Source: Thermanaeromonas toyohensis ToBE
GTDB lineage: Bacteria; Bacillota; DSM-521; Neomoorellales; Neomoorellaceae
Reading direction: 5' to 3'
DNA length: 64,000 nucleotides
NCBI RefSeq assembly: GCF_900176005.1
Contig: NZ_LT838272.1
Coordinates: 2,313,587-2,377,586 of the forward strand
The position numbers and the translations under genes were made by a program. The notes below the pieces were generated by a model. The model worked only from the letters and a program-made list of their open reading frames with translations, did no database searches and was not told the origin of the DNA. Below are positions 53,301-61,963 of the stretch, piece by piece; the stretch's first letter is position 1; each line of letters starts with the position of its first letter.

Positions 53301-55160
53301 CTACTCCTTTTCCAGGCGGAAAAGAACCTGGCCATATTCTACTGGCTGACCGTTTTCCACCAGGATTTCTACTACTCGCCCATGTATGTCAGCGGTGATC
53401 TCATTCATCAACTTCATGGCTTCAATAATACATAGAGTCTGTCCAGGCTTAACTCGGCTACCGATTTCTACAAAGGGCGGGGCATCTGGAGCCGGCGCCC
53501 GGTAAAAGGTCCCTACCAGAGGGGCTTTTACCTCTACTATCTCAGTAGCCGGAGAAGGCTCTTCCTTAACCGGAGGAGGAACTAGCTGTTCATAAGCCTG
53601 TACAGGTCCAGAGGCAGGCGAAGGTACTGCACTAGTACTACCTCGTCTAATGCTGACTTTGACGCCTTCACTTTCTAGGTTAAGTTCCGTCACCCCTGTC
53701 TCTTCCAGAGCTTTTATAAGCTCTACAATATCTTTCAGATTCACTTCCCCTTTCACCTCCCCACCTTCTACTTCCTTTCTTACACCGGCTTTCACTTCTT
53801 TCTTTTCTTCCCTGCGTCCAGGGTTTAATCTGCCAGCCCTTCTATCCTCTAGGAACTTCCGGGCCACTTGGGGAAATAGAGCGTAAGAAATTATATCTTC
53901 TTCACTTTCAGCCAGATCCCCTATCTCCTGCCTAGCCTCTTCCAACCTAGGTGAGAGGTAGTCGGCTGGCCGACCGGTTATAGGTTCTTCATCACCGATT
54001 ATCTTTCGCTTTATCTCCTCATCTAAGGGAGCTGGGGGCCGGCCATAAAATCCCCGTACGTAATTTTTAACCTCTTCTGGTACCACTTTATACCTCTCAC
54101 CTAATAATACATTAAGCACAGCTTGGGTTCCTACAATCTGGCTGGTAGGGGTGACCAGAGGTGGATAACCCAGCTCAGCCCTTACCCGCGGTATTTCCTT
54201 TAAAACCTCATTTATGCGGTGGGCAGCTTTTTGTTCCTTAAGCTGGTTCACAAGATTAGAAATCATGCCCCCAGGAACCTGATGTTGGAAGACCGCCATA
54301 TCAGTAATACGAGTGACTCCGCGTTCATAACCTAACTTCCGCCGCAGTTCATCGAAGTACTCAGCTATTTCAAAAAGCAGTTCTAAATCGAGCCCAGTAT
54401 CGTAAGGCGTACCAGCTAAGGCCCGCACCACCGTTTCTACCGGGGGCTGTGAAGCTCCAAAGGCCAAGGGGCAGGAAGCTGTATCTACTACGTCCACGCC
54501 GGCCCGGACCGCCTCTAGGTAGCTCCCCAAGGCCAGGCCACCGATATAATGGCTGTGCAACTGTACAGGTACCTTTAAATTTTCCTTAAAAAGCTTTACC
54601 AACTCATAGGCCACAGGGGGAGCAAGCAGCCCAGCCATATCCTTTATACAGATAGAATCTACTCCCATCTCCTCGAGATTCTGGGCTACATCCAGGAAGT
54701 GTTCTATGGTATGCACAGGGCTTATAGTATATACTACGGCCCCCTGGACATGGGCCCCTTCTTTTTTGGCCACTTTTATAGGAAATTCCATATTGCGTAG
54801 ATCGTTTAAAGCATCGAAGATACGGATAATATCGATACCATTGGAAACCGCCCGGCCTATAAAGGCAGCTACCACGTCATCCGGGTAATGTTGATACCCT
54901 ACTAAAGACTGGCCCCGCAAAAGCATCTGGAGGGGAGTACGCTTAACATATTTTTTTATAGTACGCAGGCGCTCCCAAGGATCCTCATCTAAATAGCGCA
55001 AACAAACATCGAAGGTAGCACCGCCCCATACCTCTAAGGAATGGTAACCCACACTATCTAGCTTCTCCAATATAGGGATCATATCCTTAGTGGCCATACG
55101 CGTGGCCCATAGACTCTGATGGCCGTCGCGCAGAGTAGTATCCGTTATTCTAACACCCAA
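53301..55160 (-). CDS. Pyruvate/oxaloacetate carboxyltransferase fused to AccB
   Basis: A 619-residue fusion. Residues 1-300 are the carboxyltransferase TIM barrel ([13 protein letters not shown] with metal Asp; CIKDMAG with Lys173; LHSHYIGG with metal His), and 310-460 the conserved PYC_OADA domain. From about 473 a whole AccB-like protein follows: [20 protein letters not shown], a Pro-rich linker, [20 protein letters not shown] with the AccB-type thumb, and biotinyl Lys583 in EAMKLMN. Normal OadA/PycB ends with a simple biotinyl domain, so this looks like fusion with the accB that usually precedes accC. Transferring carboxyl to or from pyruvate is its likely reaction. Confidence 0.88.
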   Translation of the reverse strand: MGVRITDTTLRDGHQSLWATRMATKDMIPILEKLDSVGYHSLEVWGGATFDVCLRYLDEDPWERLRTIKKYVKRTPLQMLLRGQSLVGYQHYPDDVVAAFIGRAVSNGIDIIRIFDALNDLRNMEFPIKVAKKEGAHVQGAVVYTISPVHTIEHFLDVAQNLEEMGVDSICIKDMAGLLAPPVAYELVKLFKENLKVPVQLHSHYIGGLALGSYLEAVRAGVDVVDTASCPLAFGASQPPVETVVRALAGTPYDTGLDLELLFEIAEYFDELRRKLGYERGVTRITDMAVFQHQVPGGMISNLVNQLKEQKAAHRINEVLKEIPRVRAELGYPPLVTPTSQIVGTQAVLNVLLGERYKVVPEEVKNYVRGFYGRPPAPLDEEIKRKIIGDEEPITGRPADYLSPRLEEARQEIGDLAESEEDIISYALFPQVARKFLEDRRAGRLNPGRREEKKEVKAGVRKEVEGGEVKGEVNLKDIVELIKALEETGVTELNLESEGVKVSIRRGSTSAVPSPASGPVQAYEQLVPPPVKEEPSPATEIVEVKAPLVGTFYRAPAPDAPPFVEIGSRVKPGQTLCIIEAMKLMNEITADIHGRVVEILVENGQPVEYGQVLFRLEKE

Positions 55161-55241
55161 GGAAAGTAAACCTCCTTAAATACTTCGTATCCTTTACCAG
55201 ATGGGAAGCTTGTTGCCTCTGGTTCTTTCGCACCTTGCCCT

Positions 55242-55271
55242 ATTATATAGGAGGTTTATTACATGGTGCAA
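55242..55271 (-). promoter_or_regulatory. Sigma-A promoter of the carboxyltransferase-accC operon
   Basis: TTGCAC (55271-55266), 18 bp, then TATAAT (55247-55242) on the minus strand. Start near 55235, leader about 75 nt. It separates this operon from spoIIIA upstream. Confidence 0.7.
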
Positions 55272-55352
55272 TATATAGAAACCAAGTATACATTATATTT
55301 GCGGTTTAATCGCTCGCTTTTAAGCCCAAGCAGGTACCTAAAACAAATGTGA

Positions 55353-55370
55353 GCGGGCTTAAAAGCCCGC
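55353..55370. terminator. Hairpin after spoIIIAH
   Basis: GCGGGC-TTAAAA-GCCCGC, lying 59-76 bp past the spoIIIAH stop. No proper T-run follows on the minus strand, so termination may be weak or need Rho; it may also be an RNA-stabilising end. The rest of 55161-55428 holds only the promoter above. Confidence 0.5.
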
Positions 55371-55428
55371 TTTATCACTGTCCAGTTATAATTACCCTGT
55401 AGCCTAAAGTAAGGCTGTAGCGAAACTC

Positions 55429-56016
55429 TTACTTCTGAGGGATAATGCTTATCTGTTCGCGGGGGCGCCCAGTAGAACGGGAGACTAGATCTCCGATCTT
55501 GTTGGCATCTTCCTCGGTAATCTTTTCCGCCATCACTACTACGTTTACAGCCTGGGGTTGGATAAATACTGCTGCCTCTTTATATCCCTTGGCTACAATA
55601 AGTTTTTCTAGCTGAAGTTCCAAATCCATCTGCCTGGTTAGATCCATTAAGCGCTTCTGGGCTTCCTGCTTACTATCGCTTGTTGCGTTAGGATTGTCTA
55701 TAATTTGCTTCAACATATCTATCTGCTGGCTACGCCGCCGATCCCTTTCTAATCGGTACTCTACAAAAAAGGCTGTGCCACCTTGCCCGGCCTTGTCTGC
55801 TGCGCTTTTTAAAATATCCTCAGCCTTTATATCTGTCTTGGAACCCTGGGAGGTAGGGGCTGTTATTTTGCTAACTTGGCGTGCCGGGCCTTCCGCTGGT
55901 GTGTCTCCTGTGGAGCTTTTAATATCCTGCCGGTCTCCTTGGATAAGATAAGCCAGGACTCCAAAGGTCAACACCAGAGCGAGCAATACTCTCATTTTAT
56001 CGTTAATTTTTATCAT
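55429..56016 (-). CDS. spoIIIAH: Stage III sporulation protein AH
   Basis: A 195-residue protein with one N-terminal membrane helix (MRVLLALVLTFGVLAYLIQG), a helical linker (QQIDMLKQIIDNPNATSDSK) and a C-terminal ring-forming YscJ/FliF-like domain (KGYKEAAVFIQPQAVNVVVM). It spans from mother cell to forespore by binding SpoIIQ. I chose the ATG at 56016 (AAGGGGTGGAG upstream) over GTG at 56025 within that site. Confidence 0.93.
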   Translation of the reverse strand: MIKINDKMRVLLALVLTFGVLAYLIQGDRQDIKSSTGDTPAEGPARQVSKITAPTSQGSKTDIKAEDILKSAADKAGQGGTAFFVEYRLERDRRRSQQIDMLKQIIDNPNATSDSKQEAQKRLMDLTRQMDLELQLEKLIVAKGYKEAAVFIQPQAVNVVVMAEKITEEDANKIGDLVSRSTGRPREQISIIPQK

Positions 56017-56065
56017 AGTCTCCACCCCTTTTAAAGCTTTTTAGCCCTCACAAAACCTAAAGCCT

Positions 56066-56665
56066 TCACTTGCGCATAGGTAAAACCTGAACTTGGTGGG
56101 GAGCAAGCCCCCACAAAGTTTGCACCGCTTCGGTAAGCCGGGAACGTACCAAAGGATCATTACCCCCTTCTGCCACCACTATTACACCCTGGATTTGAGG
56201 CTTAGATTCCCTCACCACTACTGGTTCTTCCCCCTGGATGGCACTGGTACGAGCCAGTACTAGCTGGCCGTCTTCATTTGTTTCCGTGGTTACCCTGGTC
56301 GCTCCTCCTTTATCTTTTTCTTCTGTACTACGTTTGGTCGCTCTAGTATTGGTAGCGTATTGCTTAAGGGGTGTAGAAGACAAAGAGACGCTAACCTTAA
56401 CCTTCCCAGCACCTTCCACTTGCTCTAGAATCGCCTGGAGCTCTACTTCCAAAGCCCGGGCAAAGGTAAAAAGCTCGCTTTCCCGGTTCTGTCCCTCCAA
56501 CACTTGATTGGAAGCATGTGGTACCTGGTTCCTGGACTTGGGCTCCAGCATGTGGCCCAGGCTTAAAAAAACACTACCCAACACCAGCAATCCAATAGCT
56601 ACCCACAGGTACCAGGGTGGCTTGCCCGGCAGACGCCATCCTTTAAGCCGCTCATCTAGGGCCAC
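56066..56665 (-). CDS. spoIIIAG: Stage III sporulation protein AG
   Basis: A 199-residue protein: membrane helix about 18-38 (WYLWVAIGLLVLGSVFLSLG), then a ring-building domain with LEVELQAILEQVEGAGKVKV and VIVVAEGGNDPLVRSRLTEA. SpoIIIAG forms the large ring of the feeding-tube channel. GTG start with AAGAAGGGGGGTG. Standard length. Confidence 0.93.
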   Translation of the reverse strand: MALDERLKGWRLPGKPPWYLWVAIGLLVLGSVFLSLGHMLEPKSRNQVPHASNQVLEGQNRESELFTFARALEVELQAILEQVEGAGKVKVSVSLSSTPLKQYATNTRATKRSTEEKDKGGATRVTTETNEDGQLVLARTSAIQGEEPVVVRESKPQIQGVIVVAEGGNDPLVRSRLTEAVQTLWGLAPHQVQVLPMRK

Positions 56666-56690
56666 TGCTTCACCCCCCTTCTTGCCTGTT

Positions 56691-57227
56691 TTACTCTTTG
56701 GGCAGTTTATAAATATCCACTGCCCCAGGTTCTACCCCATAAAAGTAAGCTAAGGTCTGCCTTATCCTGGTTTCCACCTCTTCCGGACGGGTTTCCCTAC
56801 CTAAAACTGCGGTCACATGTACCCGCCGGATTTTCGTATTACGCGGGTTCCCTGGCTCCATCTCTACCTGGACCTGTGTATCTTCTACTCCTGGTATCAG
56901 GGCTAGTAGCGCCCGCATCTGACTAGAAAGCCTCTTCCGGAAAATTTCCAGGGCAGTCTCCTCTTCGATCCTGGTAAGGGCCCCTTGAGACACCTTAAAA
57001 CCCTCCTCCCGGGTATCGGGCCGCAGGTCCCAGGAGATAACTTCCAGGGTTTTACCCCGACTGAAGCTCGCTGCTAAAGGCGAAAGGATAGCCACGATTA
57101 CAAATAAACCCAGGACTAAACGAACATATTTACTTAAAGCCTGTTGGGGAAGCAACATTTCCATAAGGCCGGCTAAAAGGGCGATGAGGGCTACCTGGTG
57201 AACTATTTCTCCTATTACTTCCAGCAA
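56691..57227 (-). CDS. spoIIIAF: Stage III sporulation protein AF
   Basis: A 178-residue protein with two membrane helices (VALIALLAGLMEMLLPQQAL; YVRLVLGLFVIVAILSPLAA) and a soluble C-terminal domain (LLALIPGVEDTQVQVEMEPG). I chose the TTG at 57227, nine nt after AGGAGG and 17 bp past the spoIIIAE stop; a longer frame to 57332 would read the end of spoIIIAE. Part of the channel complex. Confidence 0.88.
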   Translation of the reverse strand: MLEVIGEIVHQVALIALLAGLMEMLLPQQALSKYVRLVLGLFVIVAILSPLAASFSRGKTLEVISWDLRPDTREEGFKVSQGALTRIEEETALEIFRKRLSSQMRALLALIPGVEDTQVQVEMEPGNPRNTKIRRVHVTAVLGRETRPEEVETRIRQTLAYFYGVEPGAVDIYKLPKE

Positions 57228-57244
57228 GATCTTAACCCTCCTCC

Positions 57245-58468
57245 TTACCCCCTCAGGGCCACCAGTAAATTGCCTAAAAGTACAATCACACCTATAGTTA
57301 GGTAAAACATTAGGGTCACACCGATCAAGCATGCGAAAAGAAGGAGCAAAGCCCCGCCCATTCCTTCCAAAGCATCGGAAAGCTGGTGTTCACCAAAGGG
57401 CTGTACCAGTGCAGCTGCTACCCGATAAACGAGGGCTAAGGAAACGATCTTTAAAAGAGGGAAGGCCACAAGGAAAAATATTATCACCACTCCCGTAACA
57501 CCTACCGCAGTCTTTAGTAGAAGTGTAGTACCAGCTACAGTAGTCACGGCATCGGAGAGGATTTTTCCCACTACAGGTACGAAGGAGGCTGTAGCGAATT
57601 CAGCCGCCCTTAGGCTTAATCCATCGGCTACAGAACCCCCAATCCCATAGACTGAAAGAACCCCTGTGAAAAGAGTAAGCATAAGTCCTAAAAGGGCAAG
57701 GGAGAACTGGCGCAAAAGTCCAGCCAACCGGCTTATCTGGAAGCGGTCGGAAATATGGCTGACCACGCCTAAAATGGCTCCTAAATAAATTAACGGGAAT
57801 ATGGTACCCCGGGTAACAGTACCAGCGATAGTCAGGCTATAAGTGAGTACAGGTTGAAGTAAGGTGGAAGTAGTTAAACCTCCAGTAGCGGCTAGCAGCG
57901 TAACCAGCATAGGTAGTAAAGATTGGAAGAAGCTCACCATACGGTCGATGGCTTGGCTGGCCGCCTGTAGGGCTAGGGTAAAGGGCGTCAAAGCCAATCC
58001 AACCAAGGCCAAAAATACTACCCCATGGGCCACTTTAGCCGCTGTGCCCTCACTTAAAGATGCTTGCAAGTTTTGAAGCACAGCTCCTGCCACGGCTAAA
58101 ATCACCAACTGGCTTAAAAGTTTTGTCCCTGCCCATAACTCCCGTAAGAAATACCTGGCTAACCCTCTAGCTACTTCTTCTGGCTTAACTGGTAACTCCC
58201 CTCGCCGGAGCCTCTCCCATATGTCCCGCCAGCCTAAAGGAGGAAGATACATTCCCACTTCCCGTTCTAGCTCTCGGAGATACCGATCCAGCCCCTCGAG
58301 GTTTAACTCACGGATCTGGTTTTCCAGGTGCTTGTCCAAAAGGGAAGCGACCTCATTCTCCTCTTTAAGTACGGGGAGAATTTCCCTTGCCTCCAGGGGA
58401 AAAGGTAAAAGAAGAAGGAGGAGGTTTAATATTAAAAAAACGTTAATGAAAAGGGCTCTATTTTTCAC
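57245..58468 (-). CDS. spoIIIAE: Stage III sporulation protein AE
   Basis: A 407-residue polytopic protein: signal peptide MKNRALFINVFLILNLLLLL, a soluble part (REILPVLKEENEVASLLDKH; LRELEREVGMYLPPLGWRDI) and about seven membrane segments with LPMLVTLLAATGGLTTSTLL and GSVADGLSLRAAEFA. It is the largest membrane piece of the channel. GTG start. Confidence 0.94.
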   Translation of the reverse strand: MKNRALFINVFLILNLLLLLLPFPLEAREILPVLKEENEVASLLDKHLENQIRELNLEGLDRYLRELEREVGMYLPPLGWRDIWERLRRGELPVKPEEVARGLARYFLRELWAGTKLLSQLVILAVAGAVLQNLQASLSEGTAAKVAHGVVFLALVGLALTPFTLALQAASQAIDRMVSFFQSLLPMLVTLLAATGGLTTSTLLQPVLTYSLTIAGTVTRGTIFPLIYLGAILGVVSHISDRFQISRLAGLLRQFSLALLGLMLTLFTGVLSVYGIGGSVADGLSLRAAEFATASFVPVVGKILSDAVTTVAGTTLLLKTAVGVTGVVIIFFLVAFPLLKIVSLALVYRVAAALVQPFGEHQLSDALEGMGGALLLLFACLIGVTLMFYLTIGVIVLLGNLLVALRG

Positions 58469-58488
58469 TCCGCCACCTTCTTTTAGTA

Positions 58489-58878
58489 TTAAGGCAATAA
58501 TTTTACAATACTTTCTAGGATAGCTACGATAATGGGAATAGCTAGGACCATGATTAAAACCTTAGTGGCCAGCTCCACTTTGCTGGCTATAGCATTTTCC
58601 CCAGCATCCCGGCATACTTGGGCTCCAAATTCACCAACATAAGCAATACCTATTATTTTTAAGACAGTGGTAAGGTAAAACCGGTTAATACCAGCTCGGT
58701 CGGAAAGGTTAGAAAGGACTTGTACCACCGCGCCAATACGATCTACCAAAAGAAGGAAAATCAAAGCGCCTGTCACCAAACTAATGAGCAGGGCCATCTC
58801 TTTAGCTTGAGCTTGCCGCACCACCACAATTATAAGGGTAGTCATTAGAGCAAGACCTACAACCTGGAAAATCTCCAT
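58489..58878 (-). CDS. spoIIIAD: Stage III sporulation protein AD
   Basis: A 129-residue protein with about four membrane helices (VGLALMTTLIIVVVRQAQAK; MALLISLVTGALIFLLLVDR) and IIGIAYVGEFGAQVCRDAGE, the SpoIIIAC/AD signature. Membrane component of the channel. Confidence 0.94.
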   Translation of the reverse strand: MEIFQVVGLALMTTLIIVVVRQAQAKEMALLISLVTGALIFLLLVDRIGAVVQVLSNLSDRAGINRFYLTTVLKIIGIAYVGEFGAQVCRDAGENAIASKVELATKVLIMVLAIPIIVAILESIVKLLP

Positions 58879-58893
58879 AGGGGTTCTCCTTCT

Positions 58894-59100
58894 CTAATAC
58901 AGTTGGAACACTGCCCTTACGGCATTAAAGAGCTCCATAATAACTGGGATGATCCATAGCAGGGCGATGGCCAAACCGGCCAAAACAGTCATATAAGCAT
59001 ACTCGTCCCTACCAGCCTGTTTAAGGAAGGTATAAAATATGGTGATCATAATAGCCAGGGCTGCCAGGCGAAAAATCAAGCTCACATCTACTCCTAACAT
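58894..59100 (-). CDS. spoIIIAC: Stage III sporulation protein AC
   Basis: A 68-residue two-helix membrane protein (LIFRLAALAIMITIFYTFLK; YAYMTVLAGLAIALLWIIPV) of the same family as SpoIIIAD. Starts 16 bp after spoIIIAB. Confidence 0.94.
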   Translation of the reverse strand: MLGVDVSLIFRLAALAIMITIFYTFLKQAGRDEYAYMTVLAGLAIALLWIIPVIMELFNAVRAVFQLY

Positions 59101-59116
59101 CCTCTGTCCTCTCCCT

Positions 59117-59635
59117 TCAATACATAAGCAAGACCAAGGTTATACCTAAAAGAAACCCTAGAGTCCGCCACATCTTCCCCTGGCGCTGGGCAGCCTCTTC
59201 AGCCAGCACGAGCTGGCGTTTCAAATGTTCCCGGGCTAGCTCCAGGTTTTTTACTTGATCTTCCCGGCCGGAGGCCCCCAGCCCCTGGCCCAAAGTCTTA
59301 AGTATATCGAGATCTTCTAAATGAAGAGCGCTTTGCTCTTTAAGTTTTTCCAACCCTTCTCCCCAGGCCTCTACTGCAGGCAGGCCTGGTTCCTCCCTTA
59401 AAAGAGCGGCAGCCTCCAGAAATAAGAGCCCTGCTACTCCCCCCAACTGTTCCCCTGTCCTCGCTAGGGCTTGGGGTAACGGAGTAGAAGCATACACAAT
59501 TTCTGTCTCGAGTAACTTTAAACCGCTGATCAAGGCCTTAAGCTGAACAGGACGGGCCTGGTAAAGATGTGAAAGAATTAAACCGAAAAAACCGCAACTT
59601 AAAACCACTAAACCTGCACCTGTCAATTTTAACAA
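59117..59635 (-). CDS. spoIIIAB: Stage III sporulation protein AB
   Basis: A 172-residue protein with membrane helices at both ends (AGLVVLSCGFFGLILSHLYQ; MWRTLGFLLGITLVLLMY) and helical repeats between, resembling GspF-type platform proteins (LISGLKLLETEIVYASTPLP). It works with the SpoIIIAA ATPase. Confidence 0.93.
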   Translation of the reverse strand: MLKLTGAGLVVLSCGFFGLILSHLYQARPVQLKALISGLKLLETEIVYASTPLPQALARTGEQLGGVAGLLFLEAAALLREEPGLPAVEAWGEGLEKLKEQSALHLEDLDILKTLGQGLGASGREDQVKNLELAREHLKRQLVLAEEAAQRQGKMWRTLGFLLGITLVLLMY

Positions 59636-59659
59636 AGCCTTTAGCCTCCCCAGGGAAAT

Positions 59660-60649
59660 CTAGCTTAAGAGCTTCCGGGGCCCAGCCAAAAGAACCCTAC
59701 CTTCCCCACCTTCCATAACTGCCTCCACAGTACCTGGGCCTAGCCTCCGGCTCAAAAGGATAAGCCGCTGCCATACTCCTTGCCTAAGTAGAGGCTCCCA
59801 CCCCGGCCGGCTTTTTAGTTCTCCTGGTGTCGAAGCATGTACACTAGCCAGTAAGGTAACCCCGCTATAGAGGGCTTCTTGGAGAGCCTCTAGCTCTTTA
59901 AGCTTACCCACTTCATCCGTAGCCACTACTTCCGGACCCATAGCCCTTACTAGCATAAGAAGGCCTTCTCCCTTAGGGCAACGATCCAGCACGTCAGTAC
60001 GGGGGCCCACATCTAACTGGGGAATACCTTGATAACAGCCAGCGATCTCAGAGCGCTCGTCCACTACACCCACATTCAAACCTCGGACTCCTAGTTCTGG
60101 AATTCCAAGACTGAAGGAGCGTATAAGGTCTCTTAGTAAAGTGGTTTTCCCGCACCGGGGTGGAGAAAGAACCAGTATATGATAGGGTCGACCTGCGGGA
60201 TCGACTAAGTATGGTAAAAGAGGCCGGGCACAGCCGGGAAGACTCCGGGCCAGACGGATATTTAAGCTGCTAATGTTCTTTAAAGTACGTATACTACCCC
60301 TTTCTACTATAGTTTCCCCGGCAAGACCTACCCGGTGGCCTCCCTTTACAGTTATGTAACCTGCGCGGAGTTCCTCTTCTAAAGCATAAAGGGAATTTTG
60401 GGTTAGAGCTTGTACCGTATGCTGAATATCCTTTTCCTCCACCCGATAAGTATCTTCGAGCTGAGCGGTCAAATGGCCTTCGACGGTAATCCAGGATTCT
60501 CCTTCAGCCCACTGGAGGTGTAGGGGTTGGTGGCAGCGTAGGCGAATTTCTTCTAAGCCTTCTTTAATTTTTACAGGAAGTTTAGCTATTATTTCTCTTA
60601 AAGCTGGGGGAAGAAGGCGCATAATTTCTTCCACCTGCTCTAACCCCAT
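59660..60649 (-). CDS. spoIIIAA: Stage III sporulation protein AA (ATPase)
   Basis: A 329-residue secretion-type ATPase powering the mother-cell-to-forespore channel. AGYITVKGGHRVGLAGETIV and VVDERSEIAGC are family motifs, and VVATDEVGKLKELEALQEAL is Walker B-like. The Walker A reads LVLSPPRCGKTTLLRDLI: GKT is kept, but the first Gly of G-x4-GK is Ser. First gene of the complete eight-gene spoIIIA operon. Two G-rich ribosome-site candidates precede the ATG. A sigma-E promoter is expected, but I could not make a sound call. Confidence 0.95.
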   Translation of the reverse strand: MGLEQVEEIMRLLPPALREIIAKLPVKIKEGLEEIRLRCHQPLHLQWAEGESWITVEGHLTAQLEDTYRVEEKDIQHTVQALTQNSLYALEEELRAGYITVKGGHRVGLAGETIVERGSIRTLKNISSLNIRLARSLPGCARPLLPYLVDPAGRPYHILVLSPPRCGKTTLLRDLIRSFSLGIPELGVRGLNVGVVDERSEIAGCYQGIPQLDVGPRTDVLDRCPKGEGLLMLVRAMGPEVVATDEVGKLKELEALQEALYSGVTLLASVHASTPGELKSRPGWEPLLRQGVWQRLILLSRRLGPGTVEAVMEGGEGRVLLAGPRKLLS

Positions 60650-60703
60650 GGTAAACTTCCCCTCCCTGCAATAATGCTTATTACCTCCTTGCCAATTTTA
60701 TGC

Positions 60704-60733
60704 AAAAAAATAACCCGGCCTTAAAAGGCCGGG
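60704..60733 (-). terminator. Rho-independent terminator before spoIIIA
   Basis: CCCGGCC-TTTTAA-GGCCGGG on the minus strand, then TTATTTTTTT. It ends the upstream zinc-ribbon gene's transcript and isolates spoIIIA. Stem perfect, seven pairs. Confidence 0.9.
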
Positions 60734-60768
60734 AAACCTTATACCGCCCAAACAATACCACTCTAGCC

Positions 60769-61281
60769 TTAAATATCTTCTGTATCTTTTTCTATCTCCT
60801 GATTTGTTTTCTCCTGGCTAGGAGGAACTAAGCTACTCTCTCCCTCTTCATTAACAAAAACTACAGTGTTACAATTAGGACAGGTAACTTCCACTACATC
60901 TTCATCATCTAGGATATCAGCGTCAAAGCAGACGATCTCGTGGCACTTAGGGCATTCGACTTCTATATAGTCACCCTCTTCTTCGTATTCTTCTTCATCT
61001 TCGAGATCCTCTTCCTCGTCTTCTAGATCTTCATCTTCTTCCTCATCTTCATCCTCACCGGTAGAGTAAACCTCATCTTCTAGATCGTAGAGATCTTCAT
61101 CAATATCTTCGAGATACTCCTCTAGCTCTTCATATTCCTCGTAAAGATCGTGGATGGCTTCCGCCATATCATCTAATATGGAAACTATTTCTTTGAGTAT
61201 CTTCCCCTCTTTATCCTCTTCTAGTTGAAGCCCTTCCATCAAACCTTGGAGGTAAGCCACTCGCTGGCGTAAGTCTCGCAC
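60769..61281 (-). CDS. Acidic zinc-ribbon protein (CD1247-type)
   Basis: A 170-residue protein. The first 55 residues form helices (LRQRVAYLQGLMEGLQLEED; KEIVSILDDMAEAIHDLYEE) typical of the CD1247 N-terminal domain. Then comes a very acidic stretch to about 105, nearly all Glu and Asp. About 108-145 is a zinc ribbon with CPKC and CPNC. Commonly next to spoIIIA and efp in clostridia; function unknown. Confidence 0.8.
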   Translation of the reverse strand: MRDLRQRVAYLQGLMEGLQLEEDKEGKILKEIVSILDDMAEAIHDLYEEYEELEEYLEDIDEDLYDLEDEVYSTGEDEDEEEDEDLEDEEEDLEDEEEYEEEGDYIEVECPKCHEIVCFDADILDDEDVVEVTCPNCNTVVFVNEEGESSLVPPSQEKTNQEIEKDTEDI

Positions 61282-61347
61282 AGTAAAGCACCCCTTCTTA
61301 AAGCTTTTGTTGATTTTAGCACGTGTTCTCCATTAATTTACCTTTCC

Positions 61348-61905
61348 CTATACTCTTTCAATGTATGCTCCTGTTCGGGTATCGATGCGGATTACATCAC
61401 CTACTTCCACAAAGAGAGGAACCTGCACCACAGCCCCTGTCTCTACTACCGCTGTTTTGGAACCCCCTGCCGCCGTATCGCCCTTAATTCCAGGCTCTGT
61501 CTCGATGACTTTAAGCTCCACAAAATTAGGAAGCTCAATCCCAATAGTTTCTCCTTGGTAAAAAAGCATATCAATAATCATATTATCCGTTAAATACTTG
61601 GTGGCCTCGTCTAATTTTTCCCGCGGTAGGGCAAATTGCTCGAAGGTTTCCGAATCCATGAAGTAATAGGTATCACCATCATTATAAAGATATTGCATCT
61701 TACGCCTATCTATGTGAGCCCGATTGACCTTTTCGCCCGCCCGGAAAGTCCGCTCGATAACAGCTCCTGTACGACGGTTCTTAAGCTTAGTCCGTACAAA
61801 GGCCGCGCCCTTACCAGGTTTTACATGCATAAATTCTAAAACAGTATATACCTCACCATCTACCTCTATGGTAAGACCTGTACGGAAGTCATTAGTAGAA
61901 ATCAA
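61348..61905 (-). CDS. efp: Translation elongation factor P
   Basis: A 185-residue EF-P with three beta domains. The tip loop [17 protein letters not shown] holds the conserved Lys; [20 protein letters not shown] and the C-terminal [17 protein letters not shown] fit. It relieves ribosomes stalled on polyproline. TTG start at 61905. It lies 58 bp after pepQ in the usual aroQ-pepQ-efp order. Confidence 0.96.
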   Translation of the reverse strand: MISTNDFRTGLTIEVDGEVYTVLEFMHVKPGKGAAFVRTKLKNRRTGAVIERTFRAGEKVNRAHIDRRKMQYLYNDGDTYYFMDSETFEQFALPREKLDEATKYLTDNMIIDMLFYQGETIGIELPNFVELKVIETEPGIKGDTAAGGSKTAVVETGAVVQVPLFVEVGDVIRIDTRTGAYIERV

Positions 61906-61963
61906 GCCTTTCTCGCCCCCTATCCCTCATAGTTTTATCTTAGCCAAAAAGATGTAAGCTTCT

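Noticed and set aside
57228-57332. N-terminal extension of SpoIIIAF
   Set aside because: It reads the end of spoIIIAE in another frame, with Cys/Arg-rich residues foreign to SpoIIIAF.
60650-60703. Sigma-E promoter for spoIIIA
   Set aside because: GCATAAAA and AATAAGCATT are only loosely similar to the -35 and -10; spacing and match were not good enough to call.
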